The notes under the pieces: model-generated
Told to the model about the DNA's origin: nothing
What the model saw: only the letters and a program-made list of their open reading frames with translations
The model's database searches: none
Position numbers and translations under genes: made by a program
Assembly (NCBI RefSeq): GCF_027580225.2
Contig: NC_073348.2
Coordinates: forward strand, 22,650,501-22,714,500
Direction of reading: 5' to 3'
DNA length: 64,000 nt
Source: Misgurnus anguillicaudatus
Lineage: Eukaryota > Chordata > Actinopteri > Cypriniformes > Cobitidae
In this document: one piece after another, positions 23,899 to 34,891 of the stretch
Layout: every line of letters starts with the position of its first letter
How positions within the stretch are numbered: position 1 is the first letter of the stretch

Positions 23899-24820
23899 GT
23901 GTTATTGTAACAAAATATTTTATAATTTTTTACAAGATTTTCCACTGTTTTTCATGCCACTGGAGCACAAATGTCTTTTTTGTCACTCAGCATGAATTTC
24001 TATAAATAGTTTTTGTGTCTGTGGCACGACTTACCGACTTTTATTACCAAGCCCCTGAGGTGACATTGGAGTAAAAAATCTAAAGTTTAGTTTCATGTGC
24101 TCACGTGAAACTTTCACGTGCTCACTTAAAACTTTCATGTGCTCATGCGAAACCTTCATGTGAAGATTTTTTTTTATAAAATTTAGTTTTGTGTGAGCAC
24201 GTGAAACTATTGCGTGCGCACGTGAAACTATCACGTTTAGTTTCGTGTGCGCACGTGAAACTTCGCACTTGAAACTTCGCACCCGCATGAAACTAAACTC
24301 GATAGTTTCACGTACGCATGCAATAGTTTCACGTGCACACGCGATAGTTTCACGTGCGCACACAAAACTAAACTTTATTTAATTTTTGCTCCATGTCCCC
24401 TTAGGTGCTCCGTACTTTATCGTGTAATTTTATATATTTTATTCTTATATTTTTTCCTATTTTTAAATCATTTTCGCTTGGGGTTGGGGTTAGATTCGGG
24501 GTTTGCGTTAGGATGTAATTTTATGTATTGTTTCTACATGTTCTTCTTCCGCTTTTAAAACTATTCTCACCTGGAGTTGGGGTTAGAGTTGGGGTTTGGG
24601 TTAAGATGTCGCAGAAAGTGAATCTAACCCCAACCTCAAGCGTCAATGATAAAAAAAATCAGAAAAAAAATAAAATAAACTGACACAATAGAGTCGTGCC
24701 ACAAGCACAGACACGAAAAACTATTTATAGAAATTCGTGCCGGGTGACACGAAAAAGACATTAATGCTCCAGTTCCATGAAAAACTGCGTAAAATTGTGT
24801 CAATAACACGAATTCATGAA
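23899..24820. mobile_element. Long foldback element with a minisatellite core
   Basis: The outer arms are inverted repeats of about 125 bases: 23899-24031 and 24691-24818 share 'tttctataaatagttttt', 'gtctgtggcacgact', and the 'actggagca' and 'aatgtctttttt' blocks. The core holds the 24085-24370 minisatellite and a TTGGGGTTAG-rich stretch in both senses. There is no coding capacity. The superfamily is unknown. Confidence 0.75.
24085..24370. repeat. Minisatellite of 'cacgtgaaact' units in both orientations
   Basis: About 13 degenerate units of roughly 20 bases ('gtgctcacgtgaaactttca' and inverted forms) alternate with a few 'aaactaaactt' joints. An open frame across it is just repeat translation. 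Confidence 0.85.
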
Positions 24821-27170
24821 TCAAATATTTTGTGACTATAACATTAGGTTGGATAACCATGATGGCTAGAGACTGCAATAATAAGGACCTCATAGTTAGT
24901 TTTTGCAAGCAGTGTACATATAGGCTAGAAGTATAGTTTTTACGTAATACTTGAGGGTCCGTGTACACTGCGCATGACAAAATTTGTGCGTGCAGGAGCA
25001 ACGTCGGATACACGTACAGTACAGGAAAATGTAGTATGTAGCCCAGGAGATGCATTGCAATTTGTCGCAATGCGCATGCATCGAAAGTCTGTGTACAATA
25101 CTAAACCATGATTTGCAAGGCTTTGCATTCGACTGTGCATGTACGTTCGTGTAAATGTAAAAAAGGCTGTACTCCAGGCTTTGCGTGTTAGGGATAAATG
25201 CCTTTTGGCAGCCAGCAGCTTATTACAACCTGTGGTTATGCTTCAAGTTTTTTGCCTTACGCATCAGATTAGACACATTTAATGTTCTGCATTTGTACAA
25301 TTAGATTTTTTTTATAAACATTATTTAAATGGGAACACAGTGTTTTGAACACTATGTGCTATTTTGAGCATTTTAGCTCTAAGCATTATTAATCAATGAG
25401 CAAAATGCTACATCAAAAACTACTTGATCATCTGGACTACTGGCGAATTTTATCTCAATTTAGCAGTATTTCATGCAAGCTCCAGCCAAAATTTTAACTT
25501 TAGTTTAGAGTTTAGACCTTGTTAAAAGCTTGATAAAAATTTAACAGCAACATGTACATCATCTCAACCGTGGCGGGGCAATCCGACTGTATAGTGACCA
25601 ATAGTAGATAGTAATTGAAATGAGCACCGTTTAGTGTTGCCAGTGCCTCTGAAATGCCACACTTCACCTCATTTAAGACATTAATATTTTGCCATATAGG
25701 TTAATGTGTACAATGATGCCATTGGCATCATCTTTCAGGCTGTCATGAACATTTCTTTCATAGCTCTGTTATTGTGCCTCAGAAATGCATCATGAGTCGA
25801 GAGTGATAATTAAAGTGATAATTTCAGTGCTGCAGTAGGGAGGCGTCGCTGTGTGGCTTGTACAAAAGTTAATTGAGCAATCAATGTGTTTTTAATGAGC
25901 GAGCGTCTCCAGAATATTTCGATCATAATTTATTTCTCACCGTGACAAGCTAATGTACTTCTGGTGAACACGGACAACTGACCAAAGTGAGGTACTTTGT
26001 TGGTTCATATGAGTCTATTGCTAATCTGATTGAGGAGGCAGACTTTAACCACAGGCCATTTCCGTACTGCTAGATAGACACGACGTTTACTGATGTAGAC
26101 GGAGTCTAATGTGTTGCCTAAAATAGATGGTGTCCTAAAACTGGTACCGGGCAGCCCCTTAAGCTCTGTGCATATCAATATCCTAACTATAATAGATGAG
26201 CACCGCATAATAACAACAAGTAGGGTCATGCATATCATGGGTGATGCATATCTACAGCACATATGTAATTTCCTGGTATTTGTAACTTTGTCTTGCACGG
26301 CCATGTTTGGGAAACAAATCACTTTTGGAATATGTTGTCATGGTAACAGAAAGGGTCATCACTCCAAGGGCATGGTGTTATGAGAGGAAAATAATGGCAC
26401 AGTAGATGATCCCTAATGGCCTTGACTATTAAGTCAAATCACTCCAATAATAGGCAGGTAAGTGCAATGCAATTTTGCTCCGTAGGTGGTCTCCTTCTTC
26501 GCTCTCCCATTTTCATTAATATTTGCATTATTTTCCCCTAATCACATATTATTCTCTTATGTAAGAGCAAAACTGAGAAAAAAAAACATGTCAGTATTTT
26601 ACAGAAACGCTTTTAGTTTTGACTCCATTGTCATTACTAAGTAGAAATGTTTCAGTGCCAAAGCAGAATATTGTGGAAAACGTATGCAGTTAGTATGCAA
26701 ATGACCCTCTAAAGGTACAAAAAAAGATAATTTATATAAAGCTGTAACTAAATAGATGTATAGTTGACAGGTTCGGTAGATGATGAACACTCAGATGAGT
26801 CACATCCTTCAATGACGTTCATCTTTCTCAGAAAATAGACACTAATGAGACAAATGTTGATATACTATAAATGTACAGAGCTATACTATACATTGATTAA
26901 GGAAGAATAGCTCAGATTATTTGGTTAAATGGGAAATGTTCATGAAATATTAGATTTTAGATACAGCATATTTTAGCAGAAGAGCTAAAGACATTTGAGT
27001 TTATTACGGCTGTTTCTTTTGGGACAAAACGAAGCAGGGGGCCTATAAGAAACTCTGTATAAACCCATTGCTGTCTTGAAGAAACAACTGAAGTATTAAA
27101 GATTGCGATTTTTTCTTTCCCTATTGGAACACAAATTTCTAGGACATGAGACAATGATGTCATAGAAACA
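24821..27170. other. Unique-looking DNA, candidate conserved non-coding elements
   Basis: No repeat is recognised. The block from about 25680 to 26490 has low homopolymer content and homeodomain/POU-like motifs (TTAATTGAGC, ATAATTAAAG, TAATGAGC) and looks like conserved regulatory DNA. No gene is seen. Confidence 0.3.
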
Positions 27171-27547
27171 CACTGTAAAAATGCTAAATGTAACTTACTG
27201 TAGATTTATATTTGTCTAATTTATTGGGAATTGTTGAAAGAAAAATGAACATTAAACATTAACAAGTCTTTGTCTTCACATAATAAAAAATGCCTCATGC
27301 AAAGCGTTCTGGGAACCAGAAATCCTTATCAACCTTTTTCAGTTTTTTTTCTGATTTTGATTCCCAGAAATGCTTTGCATAATGCTGTCCTTTTATAGTT
27401 TTTTTCTGTAAAGATAAAGTTTTGGTAATGTTTAATGTTCATTTATATTTGAACAAATTATTGCCAGTAAATAACAAAAATCATAAATCAAAAAACACAA
27501 TCTGCTTCCAGTAATGCTGTAATTTCTACAACAAATGTTTAACAGTG
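27171..27547. mobile_element. Foldback MITE ('acactgtaaaaa' ends)
   Basis: Inverted pairs include 'gaacattaaacattaac' with 'aatgtttaatgttcatt', and 'gcaaagcgttctgggaa' with 'ttcccagaaatgctttgc'. The ends are 'cacactgtaaaaatgc' and 'tgtttaacagtg'. It is related in style to 44010-44221. Confidence 0.65.
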
Positions 27548-28249
27548 AACAAGTTTAGTACAGTAAATCTTTTTACGGCAGTATGGTAAGATATTTTTAA
27601 TTATTCTCAATTCTATAAAATGAATGTGCTACATTTCACTTCAGTATATTACTATGTGATTAACCTCTTACTTTAAGTCATCTGTCACACACGTCTACAG
27701 GATAGCTATTGTGCTGTAGATACTGTTTATTATTCAGACCCCACCAACAACTTACCTGTAGCATTTTGTCAGTTATGTTTCATTGAAACTTTTCAACTTG
27801 TGTAAAAAAAGCACTATAATTAGGACCAAGTTTGCTTTGTTCTCAGCTTATAGTAGATTTTTGCATTTAGATATTAAATTGTCACTTAAGCATGCATAGA
27901 AAGATTACAAAATGTTCTTTAGAGGTCTCTAATTTTAGACCAGGACAATCACCTTGAAGTTAACAACATAATAAAAGACTCAGCACAGTGCTTTTGTCAA
28001 GTGTATTGTGAAATTTGCATTCTTTCAATAAACACATTTCACACAAATCTAATGTTTGAGCAGCTAACCTTCACTGAAAAAAAGATTTGTACTCTAGTTA
28101 AATTTAACAATTAAAAATTGCGTATTTAATCCATTACAATATCATTTTTAGTTTTAATAAAATAGTGGTTTCTAGGCATATCACGTGTTTAAATCCATCT
28201 ATGTGAACATGACTCATTAATTGGGACTACATGAATAATTTGTGTTGTA
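27548..28249. other. Unassigned AT-rich DNA
   Basis: No gene or repeat is recognised. Confidence 0.4.
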
Positions 28250-28253
28250 TTAA

Positions 28254-29359
28254 AGGTGCAGTGTGTAAATTTTAGCGACATCTAGTGGTAAGGTTGAGAA
28301 TTGCAACCAACGGCTCAGTCCACTGCTCACGTCTTGCTTTTGAAACACATAGAGAAGCTACGGTAGCCGCCACTGGACAAAAATGTCATCGTTAGAGACA
28401 ACTTAGTAAAAAAGTTTGTCTGTTAAAGGAATAGTCTACTCATTTTCAATATTAAAATATGTTATTACCTTAACTAAGAATTGTTGATACATCCCTCTAT
28501 CATCTGTGTGCGTGCACGTAAGCGCTGGAGCGTGCTGCGACACTTCGATAGCATTTAGCTTAGCCCCATTCACCCAATGGTACCATTCAGAGATGAAGCC
28601 AGAAGTGACCAAACACATCAACGTTTCTCCCACCCACGACGAGTAGCCACACGAGCAAGTTTGGTGGTACAAAACAAAACGTAGCGCTCTTCCAAGCGGA
28701 TTTAAAAGAGGAACTATATTTTATGGCGTAATAGCACTTTTGGGAGTACTTCGACTCGCCTGAAAAGTCCGCTCCCTTTCTCACTCTCATAATGGGAGAG
28801 GGAGGGTGTTACTGCGCCGAGTCGAAGTACTCCCAAAAGTGCTATTACACCATAAAATATAGTTCCTCTTTTAAATCTGCTTAGAAAAGCGCTACGTTTT
28901 ATTTTGTACCACCAAACTTGCTCGTATAACTACTTGTCTTAAATAGGAAAAACATTGATGTGTTTGGTCACTTCTAACTTTATCTCTAAATGGTACCATT
29001 GAATGAATGGGGCTAAGCTAAATGCTATCGAAGTGTCGCAGCGCGCTCCAGCGCTTACGTGCACGCACACAGATGATAAAGGGATGTATCGACAATTCTT
29101 AGTTAAGGTAATAACATATTTTGGTATTGAAGATGAGTAGACTATTCCTTTAAGGGCTTCTGTAGAAACATGGCGGCCCAAAATGGCGACTTCCATGTAA
29201 GGGGACCCTCTGTGTATGTAGATAAAACGTCTCATTCAAAGGCAATAAGCACATAACGGTTAATTATAAAAAGGTCTTTATACACCACTGATAATATAGT
29301 TTTGTATATTATTTTGCATTTCTGTCAAGAGATCTTTCTAAAAAATACACACTGCACCT
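28254..29359 (+). mobile_element. TTAA-target MITE family B with a nested insertion
   Basis: TTAA lies at 28250-28253 and 29360-29363. The ends are AGGTGCAGTGTGTA and TACACACTGCACCT. Without its insertion it is about 379 bp and aligns closely with the uninterrupted copy at 42043-42407 ('aacggctcagtccactgctc', 'acatggcggc', 'gtcaagagat'). Confidence 0.95.
28427..29149. mobile_element. 723-bp TTAA foldback element nested in family B
   Basis: The ends AGGAATAGTCTACTC and GAGTAGACTATTCCT are flanked by TTAA (28423-28426 and 29150-29153). Nearly the whole element is one inverted repeat with arms of about 340 bases and a central spacer of about 50 bases ('ctcataatgggagaggg'). The copy at 42043 shows the empty site with a single TTAA. 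It is non-coding. The open frames here are repeat translations. Confidence 0.95.
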
Positions 29360-29507
29360 TTAAAGCAATATTGCTAAAACTGGGCAGGGATTTACAGTTC
29401 CCTGCATGTTTTGCATGAGACTGAATAATGGCTAATGGGTATATAACTTAATGGGTTATTTTATGCATGACTTTAGAATTTAGAAGTGATGTGATTACAG
29501 AAAGCGA

Positions 29508-29672
29508 GCGCAAAAAGTCGCCAAAGCCGCTTCCATGATGTGAATTTCCGCATGAATGCCTCGATGACTAGAATTTCATGCACGAATGAAGTAAACTCAA
29601 AATGTTCAAGTGGCGAAGTAGATGCGGAAGACGCAAATTTGACGCCTCAAACTCGGCTGGTGTAAACCCACA
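29508..29672 (+). repeat. Right-end fragment of the 'ggctggtgtgaaccc' Harbinger family
   Basis: It shares 'actcaaaatgttcaagtgg' and ends 'cggctggtgtaaacccacag' followed by TTA, like the right end of 32540-33434. The left part is missing. Confidence 0.65.
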
Positions 29673-32289
29673 GTTACACTGAGCTTATGTTTATGTGTAA
29701 AATGAATGTATACAAGTTAGCTACAGGTCCTTGAATTCTTGTCTGGCTGCCAAACATATCCGCACAGCTGTGATCCATGCTCTTCATCTTCCCTTGTCTT
29801 TAGCAAGCCAAAACATTTTGTTTTCGACAATGTATTTGTTTCAGAGATCAGTTTAGGCACTAGCCAGACCGATAAATACAGACTGGATCTTCAATTTGTT
29901 TCAGGAGTGTAACTGCGACAACACGCAATGAAGCTGTCTATATACTAACATTCATAACAAATAGAGCTGCAAGTTTACTCCAGACTATCATAAGGATTGT
30001 TGTAATATTATATTTATTTTGATAAGCAAAGCATATTTAACAACAGATGCACTACAGCTGCACATACAGCAGAAGTTTAGGCATTTCATACAGACGTTGG
30101 CGTTTATTTACCAAGTTAAAAAATGCATCTCAGACATACCAGACGTACTCATGCTGTGAATCAAATGTGTTGTTACAATTCAGCTTCTGTCCTGAAGGTT
30201 AGAATCTGAGTGGCATTAAAATCTGTATGTCTGTTTATCAAGGCTACTCAATGCTTGCACTACTGGTTTAAACAGAGGTGTATTATTTTATTATTCACCT
30301 GACTCAATGCAACTACTTTGACTCAATAGCTGTATTTTTCCATCCTAAAAATGGCCTTGTTTGAAAAAAGTTGGAATAAACATTGGAAAGTATTTGAATA
30401 TAAAAACATCCAGAAGCACGGGTCTATGCACCAACGTGCAGAAGATCGACTTATTTAATACCATCTCTATGCTATTCAAAGGTATAGAGGTCAAACAACT
30501 TTGTCAATGATAATAAGAGACTTAACAGGTGACATGCATGGATTACCAGAGTAACACTCCACTACTCTGTGTGAACAAATAAATGTCATATTTTGTGCCA
30601 TTGTCGAATTTTAAACATGGGTGAGGGGTATTTTAGGAAGAAAGTAAATTTAGCTTGTTCCTATACACAATTCAAATTAAAATTGTTATTTTTAAGGTCA
30701 TTTGGACTTCATTATCTCAGCACATGTATTTTCACTTTATCTATGTGAAGAAGCTGCACATCTTCAGAACGGTCAATTTAGTTTTCATCCAAGCACGTTT
30801 TCTCTTAAAGAGCAATTCTTTTGCATTGTCTCCTACCTTTTGACTCCTGTGAATGTCAGTTGCTTTTTATATGCGAGAATGGGCAGAGAAAGATAAAGAC
30901 CTCGCATCAAATGGACTTTCAGACATGTTTATAAAAGCTTTTTGATGACAGGTAAATAGCAGCAAATTGCATTTTAAGCGATTGTTTGTCTTTGTTTTGA
31001 ATTCCGGCCGAATAATGCGCGCCTCTATGAATGGCAAGAAAATGACTTTAAAATATGTGTGCGAGGATATTGTGCGTCTCTCAAGATACCAAGTCAATAT
31101 TTATCATCATTACTATTGCCGGTAAATGTCATTTGACAAAATAAGGACCAAATAAAATATTTTTTTTGCCCCCCCCAAACTTTGGCATACGCCTTTAAAC
31201 ATCTTGCGTGTGTTTGCGTACTTGAACAGTTTTGATTTTTCTCACCCTCTTCAGCCATTGTTATTCGATTCTGGACTGCGAGGGTCTGCACGACACAAAT
31301 GTGCTATTTTTGTGTCTGCGAAAGTGCGCTAATACCACTGGCAGCTCACCGCTGTGAATAAACCTGCTTTGTGAGAACAGATTAAAAATGCTGACGATGC
31401 CTGTGAGAAAATTACTGTGTCAGCCCACCTTAAACTCACACCCACTCCTTTTAACTCCATCTCACTGGTGCCAGCATGTGCTTTTTTAGGTACACTTCTT
31501 TGATATAAATGAAACCTATAGCAAAAAAAACTTTTTGTGCTTTGACAGACTTTGCCAAAACTTTCCCATGAAACGACTTTGGTGTTGGCCTTCTGCTGAA
31601 TAGGCCATGTGTTTATATAATGATTGCGAACCCATGATCCGTGGAAAAATGGGATATGGTTTGTGGACTTGTGGGCCCAGAAGCTAGTAATGTCAGCAGG
31701 ACTAGGCTGGCTGTATTTTTCCCCTAACTTGTAAATATCGGTAATGAACTGGGCTTCCATCCAGATTTGAAGTGTCACAGAGGAAACACTACAATGAACA
31801 GAGGTTGAACAGTGGGTTGCTGTTGGCTTTAATCTATCATGAATTTATCACAGACAAAATTCATTGGGAGCCTGTTTAGTATCTCGTAGCTATTACACCT
31901 GCTGTTTTGCCTCCCATATTAAAAATTACATTGATCCACAGTTTTCAAACACTGTTTTTGTAAGGGTCAATTTTATTACATTAAGATTTATACACCATCT
32001 AAAGCTGAGTAAATAAGCTTTCTTTCTTTTTTTTAAGTTAAAAATCTACAATCTGAGGGTGCAGAAAAATCAAAATATTTACAAAATTGCCTTTAAAGTT
32101 GTCCAAATGAAGTCCTTAGCAACACAAATTACTAATGATAATCACATTTTTAATCATTTTGATTCGTACTGTATAATGTATTGTTGGCGATTGCTACATA
32201 TATACGTGTGTGACTTATGGTCAATGGTCACATAAATTAAATAGAATTGCACCCAGTAAGCCAAAATAGCCCAGAAATCTGTTTGGACC
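29673..32289. other. Unique-looking DNA, no gene supported
   Basis: A 149-codon minus-strand frame at 31329-31778 has no known domain and no splice context. The part from 30880 to 31800 is of balanced composition, with low repeat content, and could be conserved non-coding DNA. Confidence 0.3.
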
Positions 32290-32539
32290 GAAAGGCAACA
32301 TTCCGATCTCTCAGATGAAGCCAATACTGAAGTGAGTTAAACTGCGATTCATCGACCGGCCGCTAGAGGCTGGCTCCAAAAGGGAGTCAATTTCCCCAAA
32401 AGACCCCCATGTTAAAATTTAGCAGAAATAAATATGTTTACAGCCTGGTACAAAAAGTGTTTTTGGTCTATATAGCTCATTGCCCTTCATAACAACTGTG
32501 AGGAGTTGAATTTATCCATTTAAATTATATTAAGCCTTA

Positions 32540-33434
32540 TGCTGCGTTCACACCAGCCGCGGTAGAGGCGTCAAACGTGAGTGATTTCAATGTTAAATCA
32601 ATGTGAAGATGCATTGACATGTGTCTGGAGGTCTCGCTGCGCGAATGAGGTGTTTAATGTGGCGTGGTAGATGCGATTCCACTTAGGGCTGTGACGATTT
32701 ATCGTGCAAATGCGCGTTTTCTCAATTAATGAATTTGAATGAATTACGGTGAAATGCCGCCACATCCAAAAGCCAGAGGGCGCTCTCGTGTAGAAACACC
32801 ATTTGTGCCACAGAAGAAGTAGCATTACAAACGCTATTCCAGGAAATGTCTAAAGGGATATTTATATCGCTGTTCTTCAGATTGTTTTAGGTATTTTCAT
32901 GATAATACAAATATTTTGAATGATTGTGTTTGACGAGTGTTGCTTTTTTAAATTCACATTATAAACGACTCAAACTGAAAAGTGATTTTAGATTGATAAG
33001 GACTTCCTACTGATCACAGTGCCGCAGTACACGTACAAGCTGTGCATGAAACACAGAATCGAAGCCTTGCGATTCAGAATCGATTTAAGGCAGGTCTTTT
33101 TAATGGGGAACGCGATGTATCGTCACAGCCCTATTTCCACCTCATCCGCGTGTCTAGTTTGTGCGAATGACGCAAATTGGGCATTGCCACTGGAAATGCG
33201 TGAGTTGACAAATTTAAACTTTGACGGAAAAACACGCTGCGTTAACCAATCGGGAGCTTGCTCTAGTAGTGACGTGATTACAAGAAGAGAGCAGAGTCGC
33301 AGAAGCCCCTCCCATGACGCAAATTTTCCGCGTGAATGTCTCAATGGCTAGAATTTTAAGCAAATTTTAATAAAATTAAGCGAGTAAATTCAAAATGTTC
33401 AAGCGCTTTAAACGCGGCTGGTGTGAACCCACGG
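32540..33434 (+). mobile_element. Harbinger-type element of the 'gcgttcacaccagcc' family
   Basis: Ends TGCTGCGTTCACACCAGCCG and 'cggctggtgtgaacccacgg' are inverted. A TTA duplication lies at 32537-32539 and 33435-33437, as PIF/Harbinger transposases leave. The related element at 44692-45510 carries a MADF exon. This copy holds a hAT-like insertion and no coding sequence. Confidence 0.8.
32694..33133 (+). mobile_element. hAT-like MITE nested in the Harbinger element
   Basis: Ends TAGGGCTGTGACGATTTATC and GATGTATCGTCACAGCCCTA are inverted. The flanks ATTCCACT and TTTCCACC are 6 of 8 identical, an old 8-base duplication. The interior has 'agaatcgatttaag' motifs. No coding sequence is present. 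Confidence 0.75.
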
Positions 33435-34197
33435 TTAAAGTTCTGCATAATTAAGGGCGTGGCCACTTGAGTGACAAGTGAACTGCCACTGCTGGCTTGG
33501 TTTCAGCTATCAGCCACCTCAGCTTCACCCACATCCCGCCTCTTTAACCCGCTGCGTTAACCAATCGGGAGCTTGCTCTAGTAGTGACGTGATTACAAGA
33601 AGAGAGCAGAGTCGCAGAAGTCGCCCCTCCCATGACTCAAATTTTCTGCGTGAATGTCTAGAATTTTAAGCGAATTTTAATAAAATTAAGCGCGTAAACT
33701 CAAAATGTTCAAGCGCTTTAAACGCGGCTGGTGTGAACCCACAGTTAAAGTTCTGCATAATTAAGGGCGTGGCCAATTGAGTGACAAGTGAACTGCCACT
33801 TCTGGCTTGGTTTCAGCTATCAGCCACCTCAGCTTCACCTCACCTTCACCTCAGCTTCACCCACGTCCCGCCTCTTTAACCCGCTGCGTTAACCAATCCG
33901 GAGCTTGCTCTAGTAGTGACGTGATTACAAGAAGAGAGCAGAGTCGCAGAAGCCCCTCCCATGACTCCAATTTTCCGCGTGAATGTCTCGATGGCTAGAA
34001 TTTTAAGCGAATTTTAATAAAATTAAGCGAGTAAACTCAAAATCTTCAAGCGCTTTAAACGCGGCTGGTGTGAACCCACGGTTAAAGTTCTGCATAATTA
34101 AGGGCGTGGCCACTTGAGTGACAAGTGAACTGCCACTGCTGGAGTGGTTTCAGCTATCAGCCACCTCAGCTTCACCCACATCCCGCCTCTTTACCCA
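33235..34197 (+). repeat. Three tandem units of about 315-342 bp
   Basis: Units start at 33235, 33550 and 33892 with 'cgctgcgttaaccaatc'. Each contains the last 200 bases of the Harbinger element and the first roughly 120 bases of the following host repeat. Unit 2 has an extra 'tcaccttcacctcagc' internal duplication. Frames of about 63 residues in each unit are translations of the repeat. Confidence 0.95.
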
Positions 34198-34488
34198 TTT
34201 TTGTTTATCCACAAGTGATGCGCGGCCAAGATGGCGATGGCAGGCCCCGCCAACTATTGACTTCAAAAAGCTCTTCACAAACCTGTGGGTGACGTCATGG
34301 ACACTACGTCCATATTTTTACAGTCTATGGCTTGGACATCTGTAGGCCACACATACAGCCGTTAAAATGTCATTACATTACATAAAACCATTTTTAAGGA
34401 TGATCTATAAACCAATTGATGCTGCATATTTTTTAGTTCTTACTTTGTCTCAGTCATTTTTGCTGCTGTGTGTGATACCTTTCCTTAA

Positions 34489-34887
34489 AGGCACAGTAAG
34501 TAGGGTTTTAAGTGTTTTATTAATCAAAATCAATGTCTTTATTCATAAATATGTCCTTGTTGGTGTCAAATGACCTCTGCCAGTGATCTGACTTTTCTTT
34601 GTAAGCTCAGAATTTCTCCTCTTTACTTACATTAAATAAGTAAGTCCAAAGAGGCTTCCATATCGTTCCGCCGTATTGATAAACTATAATAGCAGAGAGG
34701 GACAAAAAGCACTTGCCTACCAACGCATTTCCACAACGCGTTTTCATTCAGAACACGTGAACCAGCTGCAACGGACAAGGAAATCAGCGATTCCATTTGG
34801 AAAGGGGAGGCGCTAGAGAGCACTGTTCGTTTGAATGCAAAATACAATTCCACCACTAGATGGGGGTAAATCCTACTTATTGCCCCT
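34489..34887 (+). mobile_element. TTAA-target MITE, 399 bp
   Basis: TTAA lies at 34485-34488 and 34888-34891. The ends AGGCACAGTAAGTAGG and, reverse complemented, AGGGGCAATAAGTAGG are inverted. The body is non-coding. Confidence 0.85.
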
Positions 34888-34891
34888 TTAA

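Larger units (their letters stand above)
32290..34345 (+). mobile_element. Fish interspersed element, expanded by nested insertions and a tandem triplication
   Basis: The left part ('gaagccaatactgaagtgag', 'gaccggccgctagaggctgg') and the right part ('ggccaagatggcgatggc', 'cactacgtccatattttt' then 'acagtctatgg') are parts of one common fish repeat that I recognise. It is interrupted at 32540 by a Harbinger-type element. Its own tail is then repeated three times. The outer limits are approximate. Confidence 0.65.

Noticed and set aside
24085..24370. Possible CRISPR-like array
   Set aside because: Units are degenerate, contiguous and in both orientations, with no unique spacers. It is a minisatellite in an animal genome.
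24476..24640. Interstitial telomere-like TTAGGG tract
   Set aside because: The 'ggggttggggttag' text is irregular and occurs in both senses as part of a foldback element. True TTAGGG arrays are absent.
28427..29149. Assembly artefact (inverted collapse) as the source of the palindrome
   Set aside because: Exact TTAA duplications and an empty site in a second copy show a genuine insertion.
31329..31778. 149-codon minus-strand open frame
   Set aside because: No recognisable domain, no splice context, ordinary length for chance in this composition. Kept only as part of an unassigned stretch.
33019..33998. Repeated frames with 'SGACSSSDVITRREQSRR'
   Set aside because: Identical frames arise because the DNA is a tandem triplication of MITE sequence, not because of a gene family.
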